Origin: Actinomycetes bacterium
GTDB lineage: Bacteria; Actinomycetota; Actinomycetes; Propionibacteriales; Nocardioidaceae
Reading direction: 5' to 3'
Assembly: GCA_023396115.1 (NCBI GenBank)
Contig: JAEWXC010000042.1
Span: forward strand, 1 to 54,607
Length of the DNA: 54,607 nucleotides
The translations under genes and the position numbers were made by a program. The notes beneath the pieces are model-generated. The model did not search any database. It was not told the origin of the DNA and saw nothing but the letters and a program-made list of their open reading frames with translations. Shown piece by piece: positions 16,319 through 24,396 of this stretch. Position 1 is the stretch's first letter; each line of letters starts with the position of its first letter.

Positions 16319-17809
16319 TCAGTGCAGCCAGCGGGCCAACCGGCCCCGGCGCGAGACCTCGATCAGTCGTCCCTCGGTCTCCTCGCGCACCCGGCGCGGG
16401 GTGACCACCAGCAGGTCGTCACCGGTGCGCAGGGTGGTGCGCCGTTCGGGCACCACCATCTCGCCGTTGCGGATCACCAGGGAGACCGAGGCCCCGCGGG
16501 GCAGCCGGAGCTCGCCCACCTCCACCCCGTGCATCCGTGACCCCGCGACCAGGTGCACCTGGAGCAGGTCGGCGTCCACCCGGTCCAACGGGGCCGCCTC
16601 CACCTCCAGCCCCCGCGGCGCCTCCGGCACGGCGACCCCGAGCACCCGCGAGACCCACGGCAGCGTCGGACCGCTGAGCAGGGTGAACACGACCACCATC
16701 ACGAAGACCAGGTCGAACAGGTCGTCGGCGCCCTCCACCCCCTCGGCCAGCGGAATGGTGGTGAGCACGATCGGCACCGCCCCGCGCAGACCGCCCCAGG
16801 AGATGAAGGCCAGGTCGCGCCAGCCCATCGGGCGGACCAGGGCGCTGACCGCCACCGAGAGCGGGCGCGCCACGAAGGTGAGCAGCAGCCCGGCGGCCAC
16901 GGCCAGGAAGACGGTGCGGGCGTCGATCCGGCCCGGGGAGAGCAGCAGTCCGAGCATCACGAAGAGCCCGATCTGGGCGATCCAGGCGATCCCCTCGGCG
17001 AACGAGCGGGTGGCCACCCGGTGCGGCAGTTCGGCGTTGCCGAGCACCAGGGCGGCCACGTAGACGGCCGCGAACCCCGACCCGTGCACGGCCGAGGCCG
17101 CGCCGTAGCCCAGGAACGTCAGGCACAGCACCGCGACCGGGTACAGACCCGAGCTGGGCAGCGCCACCCGACGCATCAGCCAGGCGCCACCGAACCCGGC
17201 GGCGAAGCCGGCCACCACGCCGACGACGAGCTCGAAGACCACGATCCCGGCGGCACCGAGCAGGCCGTGCTCGGCGAAGGCGCCGGTGGAGACCAGCGTG
17301 ACCAGCACGACCGTGGGGGCGTCGTTGAGCCCGGACTCGGCCTCCAGGGCACCGGTGATCCGGGTCGGCAGCGGCACCACCCGGAGCACCGAGAAGACCG
17401 CGGCGGCATCCGTCGGCGAGCAGACCGCCCCGAGCAGCACCGCCAGCTCCCAGCTCAGCCCGAGCAGGTAGTGGGACCCGACCGCGACGGTGCCGACCGA
17501 GACCAGCACCCCGACGGTGGCCAAAGCCCCGCCCAGGGGCATCGACGGTTTCACCTCGCGCCAGTTCGTGGTCAACCCGCCCTCGGCCAGGATCACCACC
17601 AGGGCGGCGAACCCCAGGGCGTGCGCGAGCGCGGCGTCCTCGAACCCCAGCCCCAGGCCGGCCTCACCGATGAGAATCCCGATGAACAGGTAGAGCAGCA
17701 GCGACGGGAGCCCGAGCCCGGCCGAGAGCCGCACGGCCAGCACCGCCAGCAGGGTGACCGCGGAGCCCACCAGCAAGAACATGTCCAGCTGGTGCACGTC
17801 GAAGGTCAC
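16319..17809 (-). CDS. Potassium/proton antiporter, CPA1 type with TrkA_C domain
   Basis: 496 aa. About twelve membrane helices of the Na+(K+)/H+ exchanger family: GLPSLLLYLFIGILIGE, VILAEGGLTTNWRE and the ion-site region GAVCSPTDAAAVFSVLR with AESGLNDAPTVV. After residue about 400 comes a cytosolic RCK/TrkA_C regulatory domain (VHLVAGSRMHGVEVGELRLP). The start GTG at 17809 is chosen because GGAAGGA lies 8-14 nt upstream and the protein then begins right at the first helix; an open upstream extension is not credible. Divergent from the flavoprotein gene. Confidence 0.9.
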   Translation of the reverse strand: MTFDVHQLDMFLLVGSAVTLLAVLAVRLSAGLGLPSLLLYLFIGILIGEAGLGLGFEDAALAHALGFAALVVILAEGGLTTNWREVKPSMPLGGALATVGVLVSVGTVAVGSHYLLGLSWELAVLLGAVCSPTDAAAVFSVLRVVPLPTRITGALEAESGLNDAPTVVLVTLVSTGAFAEHGLLGAAGIVVFELVVGVVAGFAAGFGGAWLMRRVALPSSGLYPVAVLCLTFLGYGAASAVHGSGFAAVYVAALVLGNAELPHRVATRSFAEGIAWIAQIGLFVMLGLLLSPGRIDARTVFLAVAAGLLLTFVARPLSVAVSALVRPMGWRDLAFISWGGLRGAVPIVLTTIPLAEGVEGADDLFDLVFVMVVVFTLLSGPTLPWVSRVLGVAVPEAPRGLEVEAAPLDRVDADLLQVHLVAGSRMHGVEVGELRLPRGASVSLVIRNGEMVVPERRTTLRTGDDLLVVTPRRVREETEGRLIEVSRRGRLARWLH

Positions 17810-17887
17810 GCCACGTCCTTCCGGGCAGGTCGGGGTGGGCGTCGGGTGCACCCGGGCCCGGGTCAGAATCGTACCGGTGGAAAAACC

Positions 17888-17901
17888 TGAAACATGTTCT
17901 A
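17888..17901 (+). promoter_or_regulatory. KstR-like operator overlapping the -10 box
   Basis: TGAAACATGTTCTA matches all eight fixed positions of the published KstR consensus TnnAACnnGTTnnA. KstR is the TetR-family repressor of cholesterol/steroid catabolism in mycobacteria and rhodococci. The site overlaps TAGTCT (17900-17905), the likely -10 box of the downstream gene, 7 nt before its ATG. Binding would block RNA polymerase directly. A related palindrome stands at 51580-51600. Confidence 0.65.
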
Positions 17902-17912
17902 GTCTGGTGTCC

Positions 17913-19397
17913 ATGAACGCCGCCCCGGGCACCGCCCTGCCCTCCGTCCTGCCCGCCAGCGCCCTCACCCACGGCGAGGACCCCGCGGCGACGGAACGCT
18001 TCGACGTGGTCGTGGTCGGCTTCGGGATCGGCGGCGGCTGCGCCGCCCTGGAGGCCGCCCGCAGCGGCGCCCGGGTGCTGCTGCTGGAGCGGGCCGCGGT
18101 GCACGGCGGCACCACCTCGATGGCCGGCGGCCACTTCTACCTGGGCGGCGGCACGGTGGTGCAGCGCGCGACCGGCCAGGCCGACTCCGCCGAGGAGATG
18201 TACCGCTACCTGGTCGCGGTCTCCCCCGACCCCGAGCACGACAAGATCCGCGCCTACGCCGACGGCTCGGTCGAGCACTGCGACTGGCTCGAGGCCCTGG
18301 GCTTCGAGTTCGAGCGCTCGTTCTACCCGGAGAAGAACGTCATCCAGCCCGGCACCGAGGGCCTGATGTACACCGGCAACGAGAAGGTGTGGCCGTTCAA
18401 GGACGCTGCCGTGCCCGCGCCCCGGGGCCACAAGGTGCCGGTGCCCGGGGACACCGGCGGCGCCGGCATGGTGATGGACCTGCTCCGGGACCGCTGCGAG
18501 GAGGCCGGGGTCGAGGTGCGCTACGAGACCGGCGCCACGAACCTGGTCGCCGACGCCGACGGGAACGTGGTCGGCGTGGCCTGGAAGCGGTTCTCCGAGA
18601 CCGGCGTGGTGGCCGCGGACGCCGTGGTGCTGGCCGCCGGCGGGTTCGTGATGAACCCGGACATGGTCGCCGAGCACACCCCCGCCCTGGGCTCGAAGCT
18701 GTTCACCCTCGGCTCGACCTACGACGACGGGCTGGGTCTGCGGCTGGGCGCCTCGGTGGGCGCCGAGCTCAAGCACATGGACGAGCCGTTCATCACCGCG
18801 CCGTTCTACCCGCCCTCGCAGCTGGTCAAGGGCATCGTGGTGAACAACCGCGGCGAGCGGTTCGTGGCCGAGGACTCCTACCACTCGCGGACCTCGGGCT
18901 TCGTGATGGACCAGCCCGACGCCCAGGCCTGGCTGATCGTCGACTCCGAGCACATCGAGCACCCGGCGATGCCGCTGTGCCCGTTCGTCGACGGGTGGGA
19001 GTCCGTCGCGGAGATGGAGAACGACCTGGGCGTGCCGGCGGGGTCGCTGGCCGCCACCCTGGAGCGCTACAACTCCCACGCCGAGCGCGGCGAGGACCCC
19101 GACTTCCACAAGGCCCCCGAGTGGCTCGCCCCGCAGGCGACCGGCCCCTGGGGCGCCTACGACCTGAGCCTGGGCACCGCGCTGTACGCGGGGTTCACGC
19201 TGGGCGGGATGCGCACCGACGTCGACGGCCGGGTCCAGCGGGCCGACGGCTCGGTGGTCGAGGGCCTGTACGCAGCCGGTTCGTGCGCCTCGAACATCGC
19301 CGTCGACGGCAAGTCGTACGCCTCGGGCACCCAGCTCGGGGAGGGTTCCTTCTTCGGCCGCCGTGCCGGGCGGCACGCGGCCTCCCGGGCCTCCTGA
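17913..19397 (+). CDS. FAD-dependent oxidoreductase, fumarate reductase/ketosteroid dehydrogenase superfamily
   Basis: 494 aa, FAD_binding_2-type flavoprotein. Dinucleotide fold FDVVVVGFGIGGGCAALEA (G36, G38, G41), LLLERAAVHGGTTSMAGG in the FAD loop, and the C-terminal FAD closing motif GLYAAGSCASNIAVDGKSY. Related enzymes include 3-ketosteroid delta-1-dehydrogenases and fumarate/urocanate reductases; the C-terminus (SYASGTQLGEGSFFGR) differs from the typical KstD end, so the substrate is open. The start is placed at ATG 17913, with a -10 TAGTCT 7 nt before it (leaderless). The KstR-like operator suggests control by steroid or sterol intermediates. Confidence 0.82.
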   Translation: MNAAPGTALPSVLPASALTHGEDPAATERFDVVVVGFGIGGGCAALEAARSGARVLLLERAAVHGGTTSMAGGHFYLGGGTVVQRATGQADSAEEMYRYLVAVSPDPEHDKIRAYADGSVEHCDWLEALGFEFERSFYPEKNVIQPGTEGLMYTGNEKVWPFKDAAVPAPRGHKVPVPGDTGGAGMVMDLLRDRCEEAGVEVRYETGATNLVADADGNVVGVAWKRFSETGVVAADAVVLAAGGFVMNPDMVAEHTPALGSKLFTLGSTYDDGLGLRLGASVGAELKHMDEPFITAPFYPPSQLVKGIVVNNRGERFVAEDSYHSRTSGFVMDQPDAQAWLIVDSEHIEHPAMPLCPFVDGWESVAEMENDLGVPAGSLAATLERYNSHAERGEDPDFHKAPEWLAPQATGPWGAYDLSLGTALYAGFTLGGMRTDVDGRVQRADGSVVEGLYAAGSCASNIAVDGKSYASGTQLGEGSFFGRRAGRHAASRAS

Positions 19398-19413
19398 TCG
19401 TTCCATCCCCCCG

Positions 19414-19455
19414 GCACCTACTGAAACCCCACAGACGTGGGGTTTCAGTAGGTGC
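19414..19455. repeat. Perfect 19-bp inverted repeat with 4-nt loop
   Basis: Left arm GCACCTACTGAAACCCCAC (19414-19432) and its exact complement at 19437-19455 flank AGAC. It lies 17 nt after the flavoprotein stop, so it can terminate that transcript. The stem is unusually long, perfect and less GC-rich than other hairpins here, which suggests a dispersed palindromic element rather than an ordinary terminator. Confidence 0.85.
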
Positions 19456-19536
19456 GTGAGGGATGCTTCGGTCGCGAACTGACAGGAACCCTCGCTCAGC
19501 TCCCACGGCGTCGGTGCCCGGTGACAGGCTGGACGC

Positions 19537-20583
19537 ATGGATGACCTGCTGGCCCGCCGCCTGGCCCACCACGGCCTGGGCGACCCCGCCCCCGACGTGG
19601 TCACCGCCGCCCGACGGATGCTGGCGACCCAGGCCCAGGAGTTGTGGGGCGGCCGCTGGGGACTGACCGTGCGCACCGCCACCGGGACCGGCGCCGACGT
19701 GGATGCCGCCCTCGATGCGGGCCGGCTGGTCCGATCCTGGCCGATGCGCGGCACCCTGCACCTGGTCCCGGCCGAGGACCTGCACTGGGTGCTGGGCGTG
19801 ACCGCCGGCCGGATGCGGGCCAAGGTCCGGGCGCGGCACGCCGAGCTCCAGATCGACGCCGCCGGTCTCACCCGGGCCGGCGACGTGCTCCGCGAGGCCC
19901 TGGCCGACGGGGGCCTGACCCGCGCCGAGGTGATGGAGCGCTGGCAGGACGCGGGGATCGTCACCGAAGGCCAGCGCGGCGTCCACCTGATCGGGGCACT
20001 GGCCACCGACGGGCTGGTCTGCTGGGGACCGGTCGTCCCCCACCCCGACGGCCGGGCAGCACCACGCGAGCAGCGTCTGGTGCTCACCGACCGATGGATC
20101 ACCGAGCGCACCGACCCCACCGACCCGGCCGCGGAGCTGTTCGTCCGGTTCGTGCGGGGTCACGGTCCCGCGGGAGTGGAGGACTTCGTCTGGTGGACCG
20201 GCCTGACCCTGACCGCCGCCCGGGCGGCCGCCGCCGGTGCCGACGACCGGTTGGTCGAGCTGAGCCCAGGACGGTGGGTGCACCCGGACGTCCCGGACAC
20301 GGCGCCCGACACCGGTCCCGACGCCGACACCGTGCACGCCTTGCCCAGCTTCGACGAGTACTACCTCTCCTACGCCGACCGGTCCCCGGTGGCCGACGAC
20401 GACCGGCGCGCCGCGGTCGGCCCGGGCCGCAACGGCATGGTCAAGGCCGTGCTGGTGCACCGCGGCCGGGTGGTGGGCACGTGGCGGCGTGCGGACGGAT
20501 CGGTGACCGAGCTGGGCCGCTGGACCGGGGCGGTGCGCCAGCAGGCAGCCGCAGCACTGGAGGCATTCGGGCGACGGGGCTGA
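19537..20583 (+). CDS. AlkZ-like winged-helix DNA glycosylase family protein
   Basis: 348 aa. Matches the HTH_42/AlkZ family, tandem winged-helix proteins that include DNA glycosylases for bulky adducts and interstrand crosslinks. Seen: QAQ at Q32-Q34, matching the family catalytic Q-x-Q box (LATQAQELWGGRWGL), then RSWPMRGTLHLVPAEDLHWVL and the C-terminal PSFDEYYLSYADRS. Usual family length. A CAGGCT box about 8 nt before ATG suggests a leaderless start. Stands alone, so it may be a housekeeping repair protein rather than a self-resistance gene. Confidence 0.85.
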   Translation: MDDLLARRLAHHGLGDPAPDVVTAARRMLATQAQELWGGRWGLTVRTATGTGADVDAALDAGRLVRSWPMRGTLHLVPAEDLHWVLGVTAGRMRAKVRARHAELQIDAAGLTRAGDVLREALADGGLTRAEVMERWQDAGIVTEGQRGVHLIGALATDGLVCWGPVVPHPDGRAAPREQRLVLTDRWITERTDPTDPAAELFVRFVRGHGPAGVEDFVWWTGLTLTAARAAAAGADDRLVELSPGRWVHPDVPDTAPDTGPDADTVHALPSFDEYYLSYADRSPVADDDRRAAVGPGRNGMVKAVLVHRGRVVGTWRRADGSVTELGRWTGAVRQQAAAALEAFGRRG

Positions 20584-20602
20584 CCCCCACCAGGCTCGCG
20601 CC

Positions 20603-21683
20603 GTGTTCAGCGACCAGGTCACCAACGGACTCCTCGCCATCCTGCTCGGCGCGTTCGCCGCGGTGGTGCTGCTCATCCCGGTGGCGGCCTGGTAGTACCG
20701 CCGTGACGGCGCGTTCACCGCCCGCGACATCGTCACCCTGGTCGCGGCCGCGGTCTACGGCCTGGCGCTGTGGACCTACACGCTGCTGCCGCTGCCGGCC
20801 GGGGGCGACTACACCTGCCAGCCGCTGCAGCTGGAGCTGTTCGACTCGTTCCGCCCGATGTGGGAGAACGGCTTCCAGGGTCCGGCGGCGCTGCTGCGGG
20901 AGGCCGCGTTCGCCCAGGTCGCGCTCAACGTGGTGCTCTTCGTGCCGCTGGGGTTCTTCGTCCGGCTGATCCTGCGTCGGGGGGGTGGTGGTCGGCACCC
21001 TCGTCGGGTTCGCCACGTCGCTGCTGATCGAGACCACCCAGGGCACCGGGGTGTGGGGGCTGTACGCCTGTCCGTTCCGGCTCTTCGACGTCGACGACCT
21101 GCTCACCAACACCGTCGGCGCGCTGGTCGGTTCGCTGCTCTCGGTGCTGTTCGTCGACCGGCGCCGCCGCCAGGTGCGCCTGCCCGACCGGGTGGCCCTG
21201 GGCCGGCGCTGGATGGGCATGCTCTGCGACCTGGTGATGCTCTACCCGGTCAGCGGCGCCGCCCAGACGGCCTACCGGGTCTGGCAGATCCACGGCGGGG
21301 GTGGCGTGGAGTCGATCGACGCCACCACCCACGCCCTGGTCGGGTTCACCGTGCCCGGGGTGCTGCAGCTGGTCTCGGTGCTGGGCCGCGGACGCACCTT
21401 CGGGGAGTGGACCGTGGACCTGCGCACCGTCCCGCGTCCGGGCGTGCCCGTGCTCGGCGCCCGGTTGCTGAAGTTCGCCACCGGGGTCGTCGCGGTGCTG
21501 GCGCTGCTGGCCTGGCAGCAGGGGTCCAGCCTGCTGCTGTGGCTGTTCGACCTCGCCACCGCGCTGGCGGCCTGGCCCGGGCGCAACCACCCCGGTCTGG
21601 CCAACACCGTCGCCGGACTGCGACTCGAGGTGGACCTGCCCTGCACGGGGACCGCAGCCCCGCAGGAGCGGTGCACCGCCTAG
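20603..21683 (+). pseudogene. Broken VanZ-RDD membrane protein gene (nonsense codon plus frameshift)
   Basis: Starting at GTG 20603, codons read through a first membrane helix (LLAILLGAFAAVVLLIPVAAW), then hit TAG at 20693-20695. Coding character resumes at once in the same frame (RRDGAFTARDIVTLVAA ... LNVVLFVPLGFFVRLIL, a VanZ-type domain). At a run of seven G (20979-20985) the sense frame moves by +1, continuing VGTLVGFATSLLIETTQ ... CPFRLFDVDDLLTNTVGALVG (VanZ end). An RDD domain follows (RRWMGMLCDLVMLYPVSG ... LANTVAGLRLEVDLP) to the stop at 21683. Removing one G restores the frame. GC-rich third positions persist throughout, so the lesions are recent or are sequencing errors. Members act in the membrane; the function of VanZ-RDD fusions is unclear. 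Confidence 0.8.
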
Positions 21684-21720
21684 GCTCGCCCCGTCCCGCC
21701 CCGCTGCACCAGGAGCACCC

Positions 21721-22899
21721 ATGGACCGCCGCCTCACGGTCGCCCAGCGCGCCAACGTCCCGCCCTTCCACGTGATGGACCTGCTGGCTGCCGCGAACGA
21801 GCGCCAACGCACCCACGGGGACCTGGTGAACTTCGTCGCCGGGCAGCCGATGACCGGCGCCCCGGAGGCCGTCCGGGCCGAGGCGGTGCGGCTGCTCTCG
21901 GGCACCGACCCGCTGGGCTACACCGAGGCCTCGGGGATCCTGGAGCTGCGCGAGGCCATCGCCCGCCACCACCACCGGGTCCAGGGCATCGAGGTCTCCC
22001 CCGAGGACGTCGTGGTGACCACCGGGTCCAGCGGCGGGTTCCTGCTGGCGTTCCTGGCCGCGTTCGAGGCCGGCGACAAGGTGGCCATGGCCCGTCCCGG
22101 CTACCCCTGCTACCGCAACGTCCTGCAGGCGCTCGGGTGCCAGGTGCTGGAGATCGACTGCGGGCCCGAGAACCGGTTCCAGCCCACCGTCGAGCAGCTC
22201 GACGAGCTGCGCGCCGAGCACCCCGACCTGGCCGGCCTGGTGCTGCTCAGCCCGGCCAACCCCACCGGCACCATGCTGCTGCCGGCCGAGCTGGCCGCGA
22301 TGGCGCGCTGGTGCGAGGAGTCGGGCGTCCAGCTGATCTCCGACGAGATCTACCACGGCATCGAGTACGCCGACCCGCCGCTGGCCCGCACCGCCTGGGA
22401 GACCAGCCGCGAGGCGGTGGTGTTCAACTCCTTCTCCAAGTACTTCTCGATGACCGGGTGGCGGATCGGCTGGATGCTGGTCCCGCCGCGGTTGCGCCGC
22501 GCGGTCGACGTGCTCACCGGTAACTTCACGATCTGCCCGCCGGTGATCGCCCAGCGCGCCGCCGTCGCCGCGTTCACCGACGCCTCCTACGCCGAGCTCG
22601 ACGGCCACGTGCTGCGCTACGCCGAGAACCGGGCCCTGCTGCTCGAGGGCCTCCCCCGGATCGGGATCGACCGGCTCGCCCCCGCCGACGGAGCCTTCTA
22701 CGCCTACGCCGACATCGGCCACCTCACCGACGACTCGATGGCGTGGGCCAGGAACCTGCTGGCCACCACCGGCGTCGCCGTCGCCCCGGGGATCGACTTC
22801 GACACCCGCGCCGGCCACCGGTTCGCCCGGTTCAGCTTCGCCGGCAACCCCGACGAGATCCGGACCGGCCTGGACCGGCTCGGCGAGCACCTGGCGTGA
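21721..22899 (+). CDS. Class I/II aminotransferase (PLP-dependent, fold type I)
   Basis: 392 aa, standard length for an aspartate-aminotransferase-like enzyme. Markers: GQPMTGAPEAVRAEA, YTEASGILELREAI, VVTTGSSGGFLLAFLA, the PLP pocket LSPANPTGTM and DEIYHGIEY, the Schiff-base lysine K240 in SFSKYFSMTGWRIGW, and a C-terminal Arg-containing HRFARFSFAGN. Substrate not deducible; relatives are often annotated as aspartate or branched-chain/aromatic aminotransferases. Preceded by AGGAG 5-9 nt before ATG and by TAGGCT about 40 nt upstream, so this gene has a leader. Confidence 0.9.
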   Translation: MDRRLTVAQRANVPPFHVMDLLAAANERQRTHGDLVNFVAGQPMTGAPEAVRAEAVRLLSGTDPLGYTEASGILELREAIARHHHRVQGIEVSPEDVVVTTGSSGGFLLAFLAAFEAGDKVAMARPGYPCYRNVLQALGCQVLEIDCGPENRFQPTVEQLDELRAEHPDLAGLVLLSPANPTGTMLLPAELAAMARWCEESGVQLISDEIYHGIEYADPPLARTAWETSREAVVFNSFSKYFSMTGWRIGWMLVPPRLRRAVDVLTGNFTICPPVIAQRAAVAAFTDASYAELDGHVLRYAENRALLLEGLPRIGIDRLAPADGAFYAYADIGHLTDDSMAWARNLLATTGVAVAPGIDFDTRAGHRFARFSFAGNPDEIRTGLDRLGEHLA

Positions 22900-23032
22900 C
22901 CCCGAAACCCACCACACCGACCCCCGGCACGACGTTTCACCGGCCCGTGCCCGGGAAGGTGCATCCCGACCGTCCGCGGTCGGCTCCGCGGCGCTCGGAC
23001 GCGGCCGGACCCCGGACACGAGGAGGAGTGCC

Positions 23033-23443
23033 ATGTACGGCGACAGCGGCGTGATCCGCAAGCGGGCGGGCCAGCTGCGCGAGCAGGCCCTCGACCTCCG
23101 CGCGATGGCCGAGTCGCTGGTGGGCCGCTCCGACGCCGCGGTGTGGCGCGGCCGGGCGGCGGAGTCGATGCGGACCCGCATCCGCGAACGTGCCACCCAC
23201 CTGCGCGAGACCGCTGCGGCGCACGAGGACGCGGCCGAGGCGCTGATGCGCCACGCGGAGGCCGTCGAGGACGCGCGTGAGGAGATCGCCGAACGCGCCC
23301 GGCGTGCCGAGGTGCTGGTGACCGCCGCACGGGCCCGTCAGGGTGCCGGCGCCGAAGACCCGGTCGACCGGACCCTGCTCGCCTTCACCCCGCCGCCGAC
23401 CGGTCACCGCGACTGGCTCACCGTCGAACTCCCCGGACTCTGA
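23033..23443 (+). CDS. WXG-like helical protein, possible ESX substrate
   Basis: 136 aa. The first 100 residues form a long helical hairpin with W-R-G at the turn (SDAAVWRGRAAESMRTRI), as in WXG100/PPE-type proteins. The charged second helix and a short tail (LAFTPPPTGHRDWLTVELPGL) lengthen it beyond the classic 100 aa. AGGAGGAGTGCC-ATG is identical to the leader of the EsxB-like gene at 7445. First gene of a three-gene run (12-nt gap to the next). Role inferred: partner or substrate of the ESX system encoded at 2.4-13.1 kb. Confidence 0.75.
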   Translation: MYGDSGVIRKRAGQLREQALDLRAMAESLVGRSDAAVWRGRAAESMRTRIRERATHLRETAAAHEDAAEALMRHAEAVEDAREEIAERARRAEVLVTAARARQGAGAEDPVDRTLLAFTPPPTGHRDWLTVELPGL

Positions 23444-23454
23444 GGACCCCCCCG

Positions 23455-24396
23455 ATGGCCACGATCGACCTGACCGACCTCCCCGACGCACCCAGCGCCG
23501 GGCTGCACCTGCTGGACCCGCTGCCGCGCCGGCTCGCCCTGACCCTGCCGGAGCTGCAGTGGCTGGCGAAGGCCGCCGGTGGCGCGCCGCTGCCCTTCGA
23601 CGTGACCCAGCCGGGACCGTCGTCCTCGCTGGACAGCCGGCTCGGGCCGAGCCGCGCCTCCGCCGACGACGCCGCCTACCTGGCTGCCCGGGCCTCGCTG
23701 CACGACCCCGCCGAGACGCTGCTCCGGCGTGGGCTGGTGGACGAGACCGGTGCTGCGGACCCGACGCTGCTCGGCGCGATCGGCCTGCTGGCCACGCCCC
23801 GGGTGGCGCTGGAGATCGACGTCGCGGTGGGCAGCACCCAGGTCAAGGCCTGGCACCGCAGCACCCCGGACGCGGTGGCGACGCTGTCGACCGTGGACGG
23901 CCTGGTCTTCGAGATCGCCTGGTTCGCGCCGGAGAAGTGGTCGGGCGAGCTGGCCCGGGTCGCGGCGCTCCCCGAGGACTTCCGCGCCGGCGACAGCGTC
24001 GTGCCGCCCGTGATGACCTGCCCCTTCGAGCTCGTCGACGCCGTCGGGGAGGCGCTGGCGCAGTCCCGCACCGACCTGGTGCAGGTGCTGGTGGCCCAGC
24101 ACCCCGGCACGGTCCGGGTCGACGGGGTGCCGCTCGGCTCGGTGGCCGCGACCCGCGCCCTGCGCTGCCTGCACACCGAGGCGGTCGGCCGGCTGCGGGT
24201 ACTGGCCGCGACGGTCGAGGACGATCCGGCGCACGGCCGGGAGGTGGGCGTGCTGTCGTGGGTGCTGCTGGCCGACGGGTGGCACGCGCTGGAGGCCGAT
24301 CCGGACACCACCGACCCCGACGTCCGGGTCCGGCGGGTCGACCCCGCCGAGCTGGCCGCCGACCTCGCCCCGGTCCTGGCGGGGGTGGGCGCGTGA
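23455..24396 (+). CDS. Possible EspG-like ESX chaperone
   Basis: 313 aa, cytosolic, no signal or membrane segment. The opening LALTLPELQWLAKAAGG and the repeated alternating beta/helix pattern (VALEIDVAVGSTQVKAWH, TLSTVDGLVFEIAWF) resemble the EspG family, which binds PPE- and WXG-type substrates before ESX export. The resemblance is weak by eye. The position between a WXG-like gene and a WXG/hydrolase-like gene supports a chaperone role. Overlaps the next start by GTGA (24393-24396). Confidence 0.55.
   Translation: MATIDLTDLPDAPSAGLHLLDPLPRRLALTLPELQWLAKAAGGAPLPFDVTQPGPSSSLDSRLGPSRASADDAAYLAARASLHDPAETLLRRGLVDETGAADPTLLGAIGLLATPRVALEIDVAVGSTQVKAWHRSTPDAVATLSTVDGLVFEIAWFAPEKWSGELARVAALPEDFRAGDSVVPPVMTCPFELVDAVGEALAQSRTDLVQVLVAQHPGTVRVDGVPLGSVAATRALRCLHTEAVGRLRVLAATVEDDPAHGREVGVLSWVLLADGWHALEADPDTTDPDVRVRRVDPAELAADLAPVLAGVGA

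Noticed and set aside
17810..18115. N-terminal extension of the antiporter
   Set aside because: The extra 102 codons are Arg/Ser/Thr-rich, overlap the divergent flavoprotein gene, and a good Shine-Dalgarno sequence marks GTG 17809.
17664..20120. 818-codon leftward frame across the flavoprotein and AlkZ-like genes
   Set aside because: It would run through a perfect hairpin and two genes with clear motifs; product is repetitive HHAG/GVG-type sequence.
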